In this document: positions 1 to 7,452 of the stretch, piece by piece | Layout: the number at the start of each line of letters is the position of its first letter | How positions within the stretch are numbered: position 1 is the first letter of the stretch | NCBI GenBank assembly: GCA_051881455.1 | Contig: JBJEPX010000031.1 | Location: 1 to 12,112 of the forward strand | Source of the DNA: Fimenecus sp051881455 | GTDB lineage: Bacteria > Bacillota > Clostridia > Oscillospirales > Acutalibacteraceae | Length of the DNA stretch: 12,112 bases | Reading direction: 5' to 3' | The notes under the pieces: model-generated | The model's input: only the letters and a program-made list of their open reading frames with translations | Databases searched by the model: none | What the model was told of the DNA's origin: nothing | Translations under genes and position numbers: made by a program

Positions 1-13
1 TTTAGAAAGTCCC

Positions 14-41
14 GAAACCCGCATAAACACTGGGTTTTTTC
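14..41. terminator. Hairpin terminator after lysS, possibly bidirectional
   Basis: A six-base stem aaaccc (15-20) pairs with gggttt (32-37) around an 11-nt loop, directly after the lysS stop codon at 47. The run of T follows the stem on the plus strand (35-40). A plus-strand gene to the left would therefore use it best. On the minus strand the stem is followed only by TTTC, so termination of lysS here would be weaker. The stem is short and the call is tentative. Confidence 0.5.
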
Positions 42-46
42 GACTT

Positions 47-1546
47 TTACTTGTCGAGGGGCTTCATTGTCGGGAAGAAGAGGACATCACGGATAGCGGG
101 AGAGTCGGTTAAGAGCATAACCATACGGTCGATGCCAAAGCCGATGCCGCCTGTTGGGGGCATACCCAACTCCAAAGCATAGAGGAAATCTTCATCGGTT
201 GTATTCGCCTCTTCATCGCCCTGTGCCAAAAGCGCCTCTTGCGCTTTAAAGCGTTCACGCTGGTCAATGGGGTCGTTAAGCTCGGAATAAGCGTTTGCCA
301 TTTCCCAGCCGTTCATAAAGAACTCGAAGCGCTCAACATAATCGGGATTTTCCGGTTTCTTTTTGGTAAGAGGAGAAATTTCGATTGGGTGGTCAATTAC
401 AAAGGTAGGCTGAATAAGGTGCTCCTCTGCAAACTCCTCGAAGAACAGGCTTAAAATATCGCCCTTCTGATGACGCTCCTCATATTCAACATGATGCTCT
501 TTTGCAACTGCACGAGCCTCTTCAAGGGTATGAATTTCATTAAAGTCAACGCCTGAATACTTTTTAACGGCGTCAAGCATTGTAATTCTTTCAAAGGGCT
601 TGCCCAAATCCATTTCGATGCCGTTGTAGGTGATTTTGGTTGTACCCAAAACCTCTTGTGCTACATAGCGGTAAAGATTTTCGGTTAAATCCATCATACC
701 GTGATAATCGGTATATGCCTGATAAAGTTCCATCAATGTAAACTCGGGGTTATGGCGTGTATCAAGGCCTTCGTTTCGGAAAACTCTGCCGATTTCATAC
801 ACCTTTTCCATACCGCCTACAATAAGTCGCTTTAAGTAAAGCTCAAGAGAAATGCGAAGCTTAATATCAATATCAAGGGCATTAAAGTGAGTTTCAAAAG
901 GTCTTGCCGCCGCGCCGCCCGCATTGGGAACAAGCATGGGAGTTTCAACCTCCATAAAGCCCTGACCGTCGAGATACTTACGGATTGCGCTTATAATCTT
1001 TGAACGGTTTACAAAGGTCTGCTTGACCTCCTGATTCATAATCAGGTCAATATAACGCTGACGGTAGCGCATATCGGTATTGGTAATGCCGTGGAACTTT
1101 TCGGGTAAAATTTGAAGGCTCTTTGAAAGGAGCGTAAGCTCTGAGGCGTGAATGGAAATTTCACCTGTTTTGGTTTTGAAAACCTCACCTTTAATACCGA
1201 TAATATCGCCGATATCAAGCTTTTTAAAAGCCTTGTATTCCTCTTCGCCGATACAGTCACGGGCAACATAAGACTGGATATTGCCCTTTAAATCCTGAAT
1301 ATTGCAAAAGGAAGCTTTACCCATAACGCGCTTGGACATCATTCTACCTGCAACGCTTACGGTTTTACCTTCAAGACTTTCAAAATTATCTTTAATTTCC
1401 GCGCTGTAATGAGTACGGTCATATTTAGTTATTACAAAAGGGTCATTGCCCTCTTCCTGCAAAGCACTGAGCTTTTCACGGCGAATTTTTAAAAGCTCGC
1501 CTATATCCTGCTGAGGCTGCTGTTCCTGCTTATTTTCTTCTGCCAT
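47..1546 (-). CDS. lysS: Lysine--tRNA ligase (class II)
   Basis: This cytoplasmic enzyme charges tRNA-Lys with lysine using ATP. The 499-residue length is normal for a class II bacterial LysRS. An N-terminal OB-fold anticodon-binding domain spans roughly residues 62-140. The class II catalytic core follows: motif 1 near 192-205 (MEVETPML), motif 2 near 248-280 (VYEIGRVFRNEG then RHNPEF), and motif 3 near 466-478 (GIGFGIDRMVML). The first ~15 residues are Gln/Glu-rich and probably disordered. The ATG at 1546 is preceded by a near-perfect GAGGAGG ribosome binding site. It starts 38 nt after the greA stop, so the two are probably co-transcribed from the promoter near 2124-2152. All three class II motifs are intact and identification is secure. 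Confidence 0.97.
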   Translation of the reverse strand: MAEENKQEQQPQQDIGELLKIRREKLSALQEEGNDPFVITKYDRTHYSAEIKDNFESLEGKTVSVAGRMMSKRVMGKASFCNIQDLKGNIQSYVARDCIGEEEYKAFKKLDIGDIIGIKGEVFKTKTGEISIHASELTLLSKSLQILPEKFHGITNTDMRYRQRYIDLIMNQEVKQTFVNRSKIISAIRKYLDGQGFMEVETPMLVPNAGGAAARPFETHFNALDIDIKLRISLELYLKRLIVGGMEKVYEIGRVFRNEGLDTRHNPEFTLMELYQAYTDYHGMMDLTENLYRYVAQEVLGTTKITYNGIEMDLGKPFERITMLDAVKKYSGVDFNEIHTLEEARAVAKEHHVEYEERHQKGDILSLFFEEFAEEHLIQPTFVIDHPIEISPLTKKKPENPDYVERFEFFMNGWEMANAYSELNDPIDQRERFKAQEALLAQGDEEANTTDEDFLYALELGMPPTGGIGFGIDRMVMLLTDSPAIRDVLFFPTMKPLDK

Positions 1547-1584
1547 TTTTCAATCCTCCTCACACAAAGTCCTGACGACAGGTA

Positions 1585-2055
1585 TTATTTCAAAATCTCA
1601 ACAATTTTGAACTGCATTGCTCCTGCGGGAGCCTCAACAATTACCTTATCGCCCGGCTTGTGACCGATAAGAGCCTTACCTACGGGAGATTCATCGGAAA
1701 TTTTGCCCACGGCAGGGTCTGCCTGTGCAAAGCCAACGATTGTATATGTGAACTCTTTTTTCTTCTTATCGACAATTTTAACAGTTGAGCCGATGTGAAC
1801 ATTCTCTGTTCCCAAGGACTCAACATCGAGAACCTTTGCGGTTTTAATAATATGCTCAATTTCGCTGATGCGCGCTTCAAGCTTTGCCTGGTCGCTCATA
1901 GCCTCGTCATATTCGCTGTTTTCGGAAAGGTCGCCGAAGCTGCGGGCAACCTTAATTTTCTCAGCAGCCTCTTTTCTGCCCACGGTTTTTAATTCTTCAA
2001 GCTCTGCTTCAAGCTCTTTAAGACCTTCTATTGTGAGTAATGTTTCCTGTGCCAT
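1585..2055 (-). CDS. greA: Transcription elongation factor GreA
   Basis: GreA binds RNA polymerase through the secondary channel and stimulates cleavage of backtracked transcripts, which rescues stalled complexes. The 156-residue product has the family layout: an N-terminal antiparallel coiled coil (about 1-75) and a C-terminal FKBP-like domain (about 80-156). The coiled-coil tip carries the signature GDLSENSEYDEA (41-52), including acidic D42 and E45 expected to coordinate the catalytic magnesium. A longer in-frame reading begins at 2100, but the ATG at 2055 gives the usual MAQETLLT-type N-terminus and has a clear AAAGGAGA site just upstream. It heads a greA-lysS unit about 60 nt downstream of the predicted transcription start. 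Confidence 0.96.
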   Translation of the reverse strand: MAQETLLTIEGLKELEAELEELKTVGRKEAAEKIKVARSFGDLSENSEYDEAMSDQAKLEARISEIEHIIKTAKVLDVESLGTENVHIGSTVKIVDKKKKEFTYTIVGFAQADPAVGKISDESPVGKALIGHKPGDKVIVEAPAGAMQFKIVEILK

Positions 2056-2123
2056 TTTAAAGTCTCCTTTATTGGAAAAATAAGGTACGGCAAAAAACAC
2101 GGCCGCACCGCCATATGGAATAT

Positions 2124-2152
2124 ATTATATTAAATAAATCCTTTTGTGTCAA
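2124..2152 (-). promoter_or_regulatory. Sigma-A promoter for greA-lysS
   Basis: Read on the minus strand, the -35 box is TTGACA (2147-2152) and the -10 box is TATAAT (2124-2129). They are separated by exactly 17 nt (2130-2146), a perfect match to the housekeeping consensus. Transcription should start near 2117, leaving a leader of about 62 nt before the greA ATG. The -35 box overlaps the stop codon of the upstream unknown gene (2149-2151). Confidence 0.88.
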
Positions 2153-2916
2153 GTGAAATGAACATTATCAACGCTCATTTTTTCGCGGTTGACCTCCACA
2201 ACATCAAAAACGCAATCGCCCAGAGCAAAAACGCCGCAAAGCTCGTATAAAGCGGCGTAGAAGCTGTATTTATCGGTTTTCTGCGGAATAAGAGCGGAAT
2301 ATATATCGGGAACGGTAAAATCCCGGCCGTTACCTATATTTAAAAAGCCCTGCGGCGTATTTACAGTCATTATTCTGCGGTCCAAACAGATTTTCACCTC
2401 TGCTTCTGCCGCGGCGGACTGAACAGACGGACACAGCCCTGTACTTTCAATTATTTCGTCGCATGTATCTGAATATTCATCTTTTTTGTCGGTTACAACA
2501 GTAATTCGAAAAGCATAGGGCGAAACCTTTACCAAAAAGTCGGTATGTTTTGCGTTTTTATCTATAAAACAAATATCAAAAGATTTTTTTCGGCTGTAAT
2601 TATTCTTTATTATATGCAAAAATGTGTTTTCAGTCATTTTATTATACAGCATTTCGCTTTTAAATACTCCCAAACCCTCACATTCAGGCACCGAAACGCC
2701 ATCAGCCGTGACAAGCCGCTTTGCGCACTTTCCTACACTTTGCACAATGTAATTCCAATCTGCCCCTTTTTCCCCCACGGTGGCAGTCAAAACATAAAAT
2801 GGCGCACCCTTGAAAACGGGAACCGTTTTTAAATCATATTTATCTTTTTTAAATCTTCCAAGCAAAAATTCAAGAAACGATTTTTCTCTGTGCTCGATTA
2901 TCAATACACAAAACAT
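2149..2916 (-). CDS. Hypothetical protein, 255 residues, family not recognised
   Basis: I do not recognise this protein. It is soluble-looking, with no signal peptide or clear membrane segment, and contains nine cysteines (3, 64, 79, 116, 152, 162, 177, 227, 235) without a tight CxxC pair. Residues about 113-180 alternate short hydrophobic strands (FDICFID, FRITVVTD, EVKICLD) with polar helices, an alpha/beta pattern; that fold suggestion is only inference. The ATG at 2914-2916 sits immediately after the terminator of the S41 gene. The only Shine-Dalgarno-like sequence is the G-run in the 3' arm of that hairpin. Its stop overlaps the greA promoter. Codon use looks like that of its neighbours and the frame is long and uninterrupted, so it is probably a real gene despite the awkward start. 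Confidence 0.7.
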   Translation of the reverse strand: MFCVLIIEHREKSFLEFLLGRFKKDKYDLKTVPVFKGAPFYVLTATVGEKGADWNYIVQSVGKCAKRLVTADGVSVPECEGLGVFKSEMLYNKMTENTFLHIIKNNYSRKKSFDICFIDKNAKHTDFLVKVSPYAFRITVVTDKKDEYSDTCDEIIESTGLCPSVQSAAAEAEVKICLDRRIMTVNTPQGFLNIGNGRDFTVPDIYSALIPQKTDKYSFYAALYELCGVFALGDCVFDVVEVNREKMSVDNVHFT

Positions 2917-2919
2917 AAA

Positions 2920-2951
2920 AATCCCCCCGCAAAAACTTATGCGGGGGGATT
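2920..2951 (-). terminator. Strong intrinsic terminator after the ftsEX operon
   Basis: atccccccgc (2921-2930) pairs perfectly with gcggggggat (2941-2950), and the flanking A2920/T2951 pair extends the stem to 11 bp. The loop is 10 nt. On the minus strand the stem is followed by a short T tract (ATTTTTA), as expected for intrinsic termination of the S41 gene that ends at 2960. The T tract leads directly into the ATG of the next gene. Confidence 0.9.
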
Positions 2952-2959
2952 GAGATTTA

Positions 2960-4159
2960 TTATGAATTCAAAAGTTCAACCGCCTTTTGATACTGAGCGT
3001 CGTCCGCCTGAGAGAGCATTTCGAGCCTTGAATTCTGCTCGGCGGTCAGTTCAACGGTTATATCAGGCTCCAAGCCATTTCCGTTAAAGCTTTCGCTCTT
3101 ATACGGATTAATTTTTGCAACCGTCAGCGCAATCGCGCCGCCGTCGCTTAACTCAAACACCTTTTGCATTGTTCCGTTACCCATAGTTTTGGTGCCGATA
3201 AGCTGAGCCATACCGAAATCGCGCAAATCGCAGGCAAAAAGCTCTGCCGCGCCTGAGGTTTTGCCGTTTATCAAAACCGCCATGGAATAATTCACACTGT
3301 CTGAATCCGAAGTAAATGTTTCAAGGGTATTCCCCTCTTTATCAACCGCGGTTGCAAGAGCGCCTGTTCCCTCGGTTGCAACGGGTACAAGAATATCAAT
3401 ACACTCCACTGCATTTGAAATAAGCCCTGTATCTGTATTTCTAACATCAAAAATAATTGACGATACTGAATTACTGCTCATATATTTCAGCGCTTTTTCA
3501 AGCTGCTGTGCAGTAGTGCTGTAAAAAGCGGTAATTTTAATATATCCTATATTGTTTGCCACGCTGTAATAAACCGTTTGAGCCGCATAACCTCTTGCCA
3601 CCGACACGGTTTTGCTCTCGCCGCCGTGGGTATAGGTTACCTGAACATTGGTGAGCCTTTGACCGTTAAGGCTTTCCATTAAATCCTCATAGTTTCCTTG
3701 GGAAACGGCTACAGAATCCACCGCGGTTATAACATCGCCCTTTGAAATTCCCTGAAGCTGTGCGGGAGAGCCCTCGGAAACCTCCGCAACATAAATATTG
3801 TTGTTTTGGCTGTCATAAACGGCAATAATTCCTATTCCGCCCTTATTGCCCTTTTCTTCCTCTTTATACGCTGCGTAGTCATCGGCGGTCATATAATAAC
3901 TGTATCTGTCGCCTATGCCCTCAGCATATCCGCCGGACATCATGGCGGTAAGCAAATTCTCGTTTATCTCGCCGAAATAGTTTTCTCTTACCAAATCGTC
4001 GATTTCCGATACGGCGGAATAAAGATTTGAGCGGCTTGCCACATCTTTAATTATTCTGTTGTAGGTTTTCATTGACACGGTCATTGTTATTGTTACTGCC
4101 AGCGCCACGGAAAGGAAAATCAATGACAATGTAAGACCTAATGATATTTTTTTATTCAA
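2960..4159 (-). CDS. S41-family (CtpA-like) protein with degenerate catalytic site
   Basis: This resembles C-terminal processing peptidases: an N-terminal membrane anchor (about 7-29), a lead-in helix region, a PDZ domain (about 105-190, with GDVITAVDSVAV), and an S41 core (about 200-370, ending GNGLEPDI). At 399 residues the length is normal. Active CtpA proteins have a nucleophilic Ser three residues before a conserved Glu, and a Lys in a GKGxxQ motif 22 residues after it. Here the Glu is E306, the Ser position is Gly303 (the local sequence is TSGAAE, with Ser one place early), and the Lys position is Asn328 (GNGTMQ). Q332 is kept. It may be a pseudoprotease or scaffold. The start codon is TTG at 4157-4159 with AAAGG about 10 nt upstream. 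It lies 21 nt after the M23 gene and is the last gene of the ftsE operon. Confidence 0.85.
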   Translation of the reverse strand: MNKKISLGLTLSLIFLSVALAVTITMTVSMKTYNRIIKDVASRSNLYSAVSEIDDLVRENYFGEINENLLTAMMSGGYAEGIGDRYSYYMTADDYAAYKEEEKGNKGGIGIIAVYDSQNNNIYVAEVSEGSPAQLQGISKGDVITAVDSVAVSQGNYEDLMESLNGQRLTNVQVTYTHGGESKTVSVARGYAAQTVYYSVANNIGYIKITAFYSTTAQQLEKALKYMSSNSVSSIIFDVRNTDTGLISNAVECIDILVPVATEGTGALATAVDKEGNTLETFTSDSDSVNYSMAVLINGKTSGAAELFACDLRDFGMAQLIGTKTMGNGTMQKVFELSDGGAIALTVAKINPYKSESFNGNGLEPDITVELTAEQNSRLEMLSQADDAQYQKAVELLNS

Positions 4160-4174
4160 AGGACATCATCCTTT
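4158..4174 (-). promoter_or_regulatory. Small hairpin covering the S41 ribosome binding site
   Basis: On the minus strand AAAGGA (4169-4174) can pair with TCCTTT (4158-4163) across a 5-nt loop. The AAAGGA half is the Shine-Dalgarno sequence for the TTG start at 4159, and the second half overlaps that start codon. This is consistent with translation coupled to ribosomes finishing the upstream gene at 4181. The pairing is seen directly; a regulatory role is inference. Confidence 0.4.
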
Positions 4175-4180
4175 TCAAAT

Positions 4181-5539
4181 TTATACAAGCGGATTGGGCA
4201 AATACAATTCGGGATTTACTCTGTTACCGTTTAATCTCATTTCAAAATGAAGATGGGAGCCTGCAACGGGATTTGAAGCCGACGGACGAGGCCAGCAGTT
4301 GCCCGTATTGCCCACAAGACCGATTACCTGACCCTGAACAACTTTATCACCAACATTTACATAACGGGCGTCAAGATGGCACACAAGGGAGCTTAATCCG
4401 TTGCCGTGGTCAATATTTATATAATGACCGTATGTACCTGCAACATATGTTGACTTTGTAACGGTTCCCGACGCTACTGCGTAAACCTTTGCACCCTTTG
4501 AGGTGTAATATGTCTGTCCGTTGAACACACGGTTTGCGGGAGCGCAAAGGTCAACGGAAGCGGTACCTCTTGAACAGTGCTGTGCATATGTAGCAGAATA
4601 GTATGTGGTTTTTTCCTGCAAGGGGCTTATGAGTCCCTTTGAGGACACGCGGAAATTATGGCTGACTTCTCCGTTATTAACGCTTCCGTCACCGCTGGAA
4701 CCGCTGTTGCCTATATCCTTATCAAGTTCCTTAGCAAACTCTTCTTTTTCTTTTTCTGCTTTTGCAAGAAGGTCCTGAACAAGCTTACTGTTCTGGTCCA
4801 GCTTGCTTATAAGATCGTTCGCTTTATTGAGCTTTGCTTCAACGGCGTCTTTCTTACTGTCAAAATCGTTCTTCTTTGCCACAATCTCCTGACGCTGTGC
4901 GGCAAGCTCGGCACGGTCTGCGTCAAGCTTTTGTTTGCTTTCAACCTGTTCTGCCTTTTTCTGATTAAGCTCCTCAACCATTGCATTTAATGATTTGATT
5001 TGCTCCTGAAGGTCGCTTACAACTGCTGAATCATGCTTTGAAACCTGCCTTATAAGCTCGCTTCTTGTCAGAAAATCCTGGAAATCCTCAGCGCTCAAAA
5101 ATATCTCTAACTCCGAGGTTTCGCCTGCCATATATGCGGCTCTCAGCCTTTTTTTCAATATTTCATATGTTGCGTCAATCTTTTCGTTCTGAACTGCAAT
5201 CTGCTCATCAACCTGCTTTATCTCTGCATCGAGAGCGGCAATTTTAATCTCATATTCCTTAATGCCTGCGTCCAGTTTGCTTATTGAGATATTAAGGCTG
5301 TCAACCTCGGAACTGATAATTGTAAGCTGTTCATCGTACGCTTTAATCTGCTTTTGAAGCTCTAAAATATAAGTTTCCTGCTGGTCCTTCTGATTGGCAA
5401 GCTTTTCAAGCTCTTTTTCCTGCGCTGCAATTTCTGCTTCAATTTCCTCCAATGTTTTTGCCGAAGCTGAAAGCGGAAATGAGGATACGAGCATTACCAA
5501 TGCAAAAATAACGGATAAAAGTTTAAGACTTTTCTTCAC
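4181..5539 (-). CDS. Secreted coiled-coil protein with M23 (LytM) domain, EnvC/PcsB-like
   Basis: This is the likely extracytoplasmic partner of FtsEX, controlling peptidoglycan cleavage at division. Its 452 residues comprise a signal peptide (1-27, cut after SASA), a long coiled-coil hairpin (about 28-275) with the RLRAAYMAGETSELEIFLSA turn (131-150) typical of PcsB/EnvC-like proteins, a Gly/Ser linker (277-290), and an M23/LytM domain (about 300-450). In the metal site D330, H388 and the HLH pair H429/H431 are present. The position four residues before D330, normally the first zinc His (HxxxD), is T326; the nearest His is H321. The domain may therefore be a non-hydrolytic activator like EnvC. 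The start is GTG at 5537-5539 with AAGGAAG 8 nt upstream, overlapping the ftsX end by 17 nt. This implies translational coupling. Confidence 0.88.
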   Translation of the reverse strand: MKKSLKLLSVIFALVMLVSSFPLSASAKTLEEIEAEIAAQEKELEKLANQKDQQETYILELQKQIKAYDEQLTIISSEVDSLNISISKLDAGIKEYEIKIAALDAEIKQVDEQIAVQNEKIDATYEILKKRLRAAYMAGETSELEIFLSAEDFQDFLTRSELIRQVSKHDSAVVSDLQEQIKSLNAMVEELNQKKAEQVESKQKLDADRAELAAQRQEIVAKKNDFDSKKDAVEAKLNKANDLISKLDQNSKLVQDLLAKAEKEKEEFAKELDKDIGNSGSSGDGSVNNGEVSHNFRVSSKGLISPLQEKTTYYSATYAQHCSRGTASVDLCAPANRVFNGQTYYTSKGAKVYAVASGTVTKSTYVAGTYGHYINIDHGNGLSSLVCHLDARYVNVGDKVVQGQVIGLVGNTGNCWPRPSASNPVAGSHLHFEMRLNGNRVNPELYLPNPLV

Positions 5540-6437
5540 TTACAACACTTCCTTGTTCCTTAAGATATTTGCCCATTGAAATAAGGCTTCCGAAAGATCC
5601 TGTAAAAACACCCACTGCGATAAATATTATGAAAATCGGGATTGCATAATCCGCAAATGCAACCGGCTTAAACAAAGCAAGCATATTGTTAAACAAAAGC
5701 ACCATGCCCTGATAAAGCCCTGCAAGAACGCCGAAGGAAACGACGCCTGCAATGATTCCCAAAAGCACGCCCTCCACCATAAACGGCCATCTTATAAACC
5801 AGTTTGTGGCGCCCACGGCTTTCATAATGCTGATTTCCAGCTTGCGTGAGAACATTGTGATTTTAATTGTATTTGAAATGATAAAGAGCGATACAAGGAA
5901 CAGCAACACAACTATTCCTGCACTGACGATTGTAACTGCGCGGCGTATAGAAACCAGCTTGTCCGCTACATCGCCGTTTTCACGCACTTTTTCTACAAAA
6001 TCCAATTTGCGAAGTTGCTCAACAGTTTCATCAAATCTGCTCAGATCGGCAACAATGACCTTATATGCATCGGGCAACGGATTTTCATCAAGTCCTTCAA
6101 GAAGAACTGCATCGTCACCCATACTTTCAAGCTGAGCCTGAAAAGCGTCCTCCTTGGGAACAAAAATACAGGCTTCAATATTATCCATAACCTTAATCTG
6201 ATTGCCTATTTGTGAGGTTTGCTCATCGGTTGCGGAATCGGAAACATACACCATCACAACATTCTGACTCTCAATTGTATCAAGCAACGAATTTACATTG
6301 AAATACAGCATCGCGCCGAGGCCTATAATTACAAGGCACGCCAAAAGCACTGTGACGGACGCCAAGGACATCAGTCTGTTTACCCAGACATTGCGGAAGC
6401 CATCTTTTGTTAAGTATTTAAGGCTTGCTCCTTTCAT
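5523..6437 (-). CDS. ftsX: Cell division ABC transporter-like membrane subunit FtsX
   Basis: FtsX is the membrane half of the FtsEX complex. It does not transport; it passes conformational change from the ATPase FtsE to an extracytoplasmic cell-wall hydrolase or activator. The 304-residue product has a cytoplasmic N-terminus (LKYLTKDGFRNVWVNRLM), TM1 (about 24-46), an extracellular loop (about 47-165), and three further TM segments (about 168-190, 219-245, 266-288). The coupling segment SRKLEISIMKAVGATNWFIRWP (about 197-218) is characteristic of FtsX. The ATG at 6435-6437 overlaps the ftsE stop as ATGA, with GGAGG 8 nt upstream. This indicates coupled translation and a matched ratio with FtsE. 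Confidence 0.96.
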   Translation of the reverse strand: MKGASLKYLTKDGFRNVWVNRLMSLASVTVLLACLVIIGLGAMLYFNVNSLLDTIESQNVVMVYVSDSATDEQTSQIGNQIKVMDNIEACIFVPKEDAFQAQLESMGDDAVLLEGLDENPLPDAYKVIVADLSRFDETVEQLRKLDFVEKVRENGDVADKLVSIRRAVTIVSAGIVVLLFLVSLFIISNTIKITMFSRKLEISIMKAVGATNWFIRWPFMVEGVLLGIIAGVVSFGVLAGLYQGMVLLFNNMLALFKPVAFADYAIPIFIIFIAVGVFTGSFGSLISMGKYLKEQGSVVSEEKS

Positions 6438-7414
6438 TCTCCGTCACCTCCGTTTGTTTCGGCTATATTATCAAGGTAGGCGGAATAATCAATTTTTTCG
6501 TCAACCGCAGTATCGTCAACACCGTAGTTTTTCATAAACTCTTCAAGCTCTTTGTCGCTGTTCGGCTGGAAATAGAAAGCAGTATTGGGTTCCTCCTCTA
6601 TTTCTTCAACGGGCGTTACATCCTCACGGATTTTGTCAACCTTTTGCTGTATTTCCTGCTCCGCCGCAGAGAGCATTTCGGCTTTTGTTTCATATTTCGG
6701 AGCGTCAGCCACAGGTTCTGGACTTTGCATTTCCGTACTGCGGCGATATTTATCGGCTGTATCTGAAACTACCTCGCCTTTATTTATTGTTATTACACGG
6801 TGATTAAAGCGGCGCACAAGCTCGTGCTCGTGGGTTACCATTACTATTGTGGTCCCGTTTGCATTTATGTGGTTAAGCAAATCAACAATTTCATAAGACA
6901 TTTCAGGGTCAATATTACCGGTAGGCTCGTCCGCTATGATTATTCCCGCATTGTTCACGAGAGCGCGCGCCAGCGCAACCCTCTGCTGCTCACCGCCCGA
7001 AAGCTGTGTAGGCAACTGCCTTGCTTTTGAGGTGAGCCCCACAAGGCTTAACACATAGGGAACTCTTTTTCTGATTTCCTTTTCCTTTGCGCCGATAACG
7101 CGCATTGCAAACGCAACATTATCATAAACCGTCATATTGGGAATAAGACGGAAATCCTGAAAAACGATGCCCATTGTTCTGCGGAATTTGGGAATATCTC
7201 TTTTTTTAATTTTGTTCAGGTTATAGTTGTTAATTATAACCGTTCCGCTGTTGGGAACCTGCTCACGCATTATTATTTTTAAAAATGTACTTTTTCCGGC
7301 TCCCGATGCACCCACAACAAAGACGAATTCGCCGTCATTTATTGTTATTGACACATCGCGAAGGGCATTTGTACCGTTATCATATGTTTTTGAAACATTT
7401 TTGAATTCAATCAC
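6434..7414 (-). CDS. ftsE: Cell division ATP-binding protein FtsE with C-terminal extension
   Basis: FtsE is the cytoplasmic ATPase of the FtsEX complex. Numbered from the GTG at 7414, it has Walker A GASGAGKST (35-43), Q-loop VFQD (84-87), ABC signature LSGGEQQR (138-145), Walker B IIIADEP (158-164) and the switch His of VTHEH (H195). The ABC domain ends near residue 220. A further ~105 residues follow, rich in Glu/Asp and Pro. FtsE proteins are usually about 220-230 residues, so the tail is unusual. A GTG at 7423 is an alternative start. I prefer 7414 because it gives the usual MIEFKNVSK N-terminus and has AAGGTG 6 nt upstream. It is the first gene of the operon, behind the promoter at 7485-7513. 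Confidence 0.95.
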   Translation of the reverse strand: MIEFKNVSKTYDNGTNALRDVSITINDGEFVFVVGASGAGKSTFLKIIMREQVPNSGTVIINNYNLNKIKKRDIPKFRRTMGIVFQDFRLIPNMTVYDNVAFAMRVIGAKEKEIRKRVPYVLSLVGLTSKARQLPTQLSGGEQQRVALARALVNNAGIIIADEPTGNIDPEMSYEIVDLLNHINANGTTIVMVTHEHELVRRFNHRVITINKGEVVSDTADKYRRSTEMQSPEPVADAPKYETKAEMLSAAEQEIQQKVDKIREDVTPVEEIEEEPNTAFYFQPNSDKELEEFMKNYGVDDTAVDEKIDYSAYLDNIAETNGGDGE

Positions 7415-7452
7415 AATATGCACCTTATCCTTAATCTGATATGTTCTCGCAC

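Noticed and set aside
1547..1584. Short palindrome cctg-acga-cagg in the greA-lysS gap as a terminator
   Set aside because: A four-base stem with no following T run is too weak; the two genes are probably co-transcribed.
2056..2100. A 15-residue longer GreA start at 2100
   Set aside because: The ATG at 2055 has a strong ribosome binding site and gives the standard GreA N-terminus; the extra residues lie in the predicted leader.
4658..4990. A hydrophobic plus-strand frame inside the coiled-coil gene, resembling a membrane protein
   Set aside because: Hydrophobicity arises because the complements of Glu/Lys/Gln coiled-coil codons read as Phe/Leu/Val codons; it is an artefact of the opposite strand.
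7415..7423. The GTG at 7423 as the ftsE start
   Set aside because: It sits only about 4 nt from its AAGGA. The GTG at 7414 has AAGGTG at 6 nt and yields the usual MIEFKNVSK start. The upstream codon remains possible.
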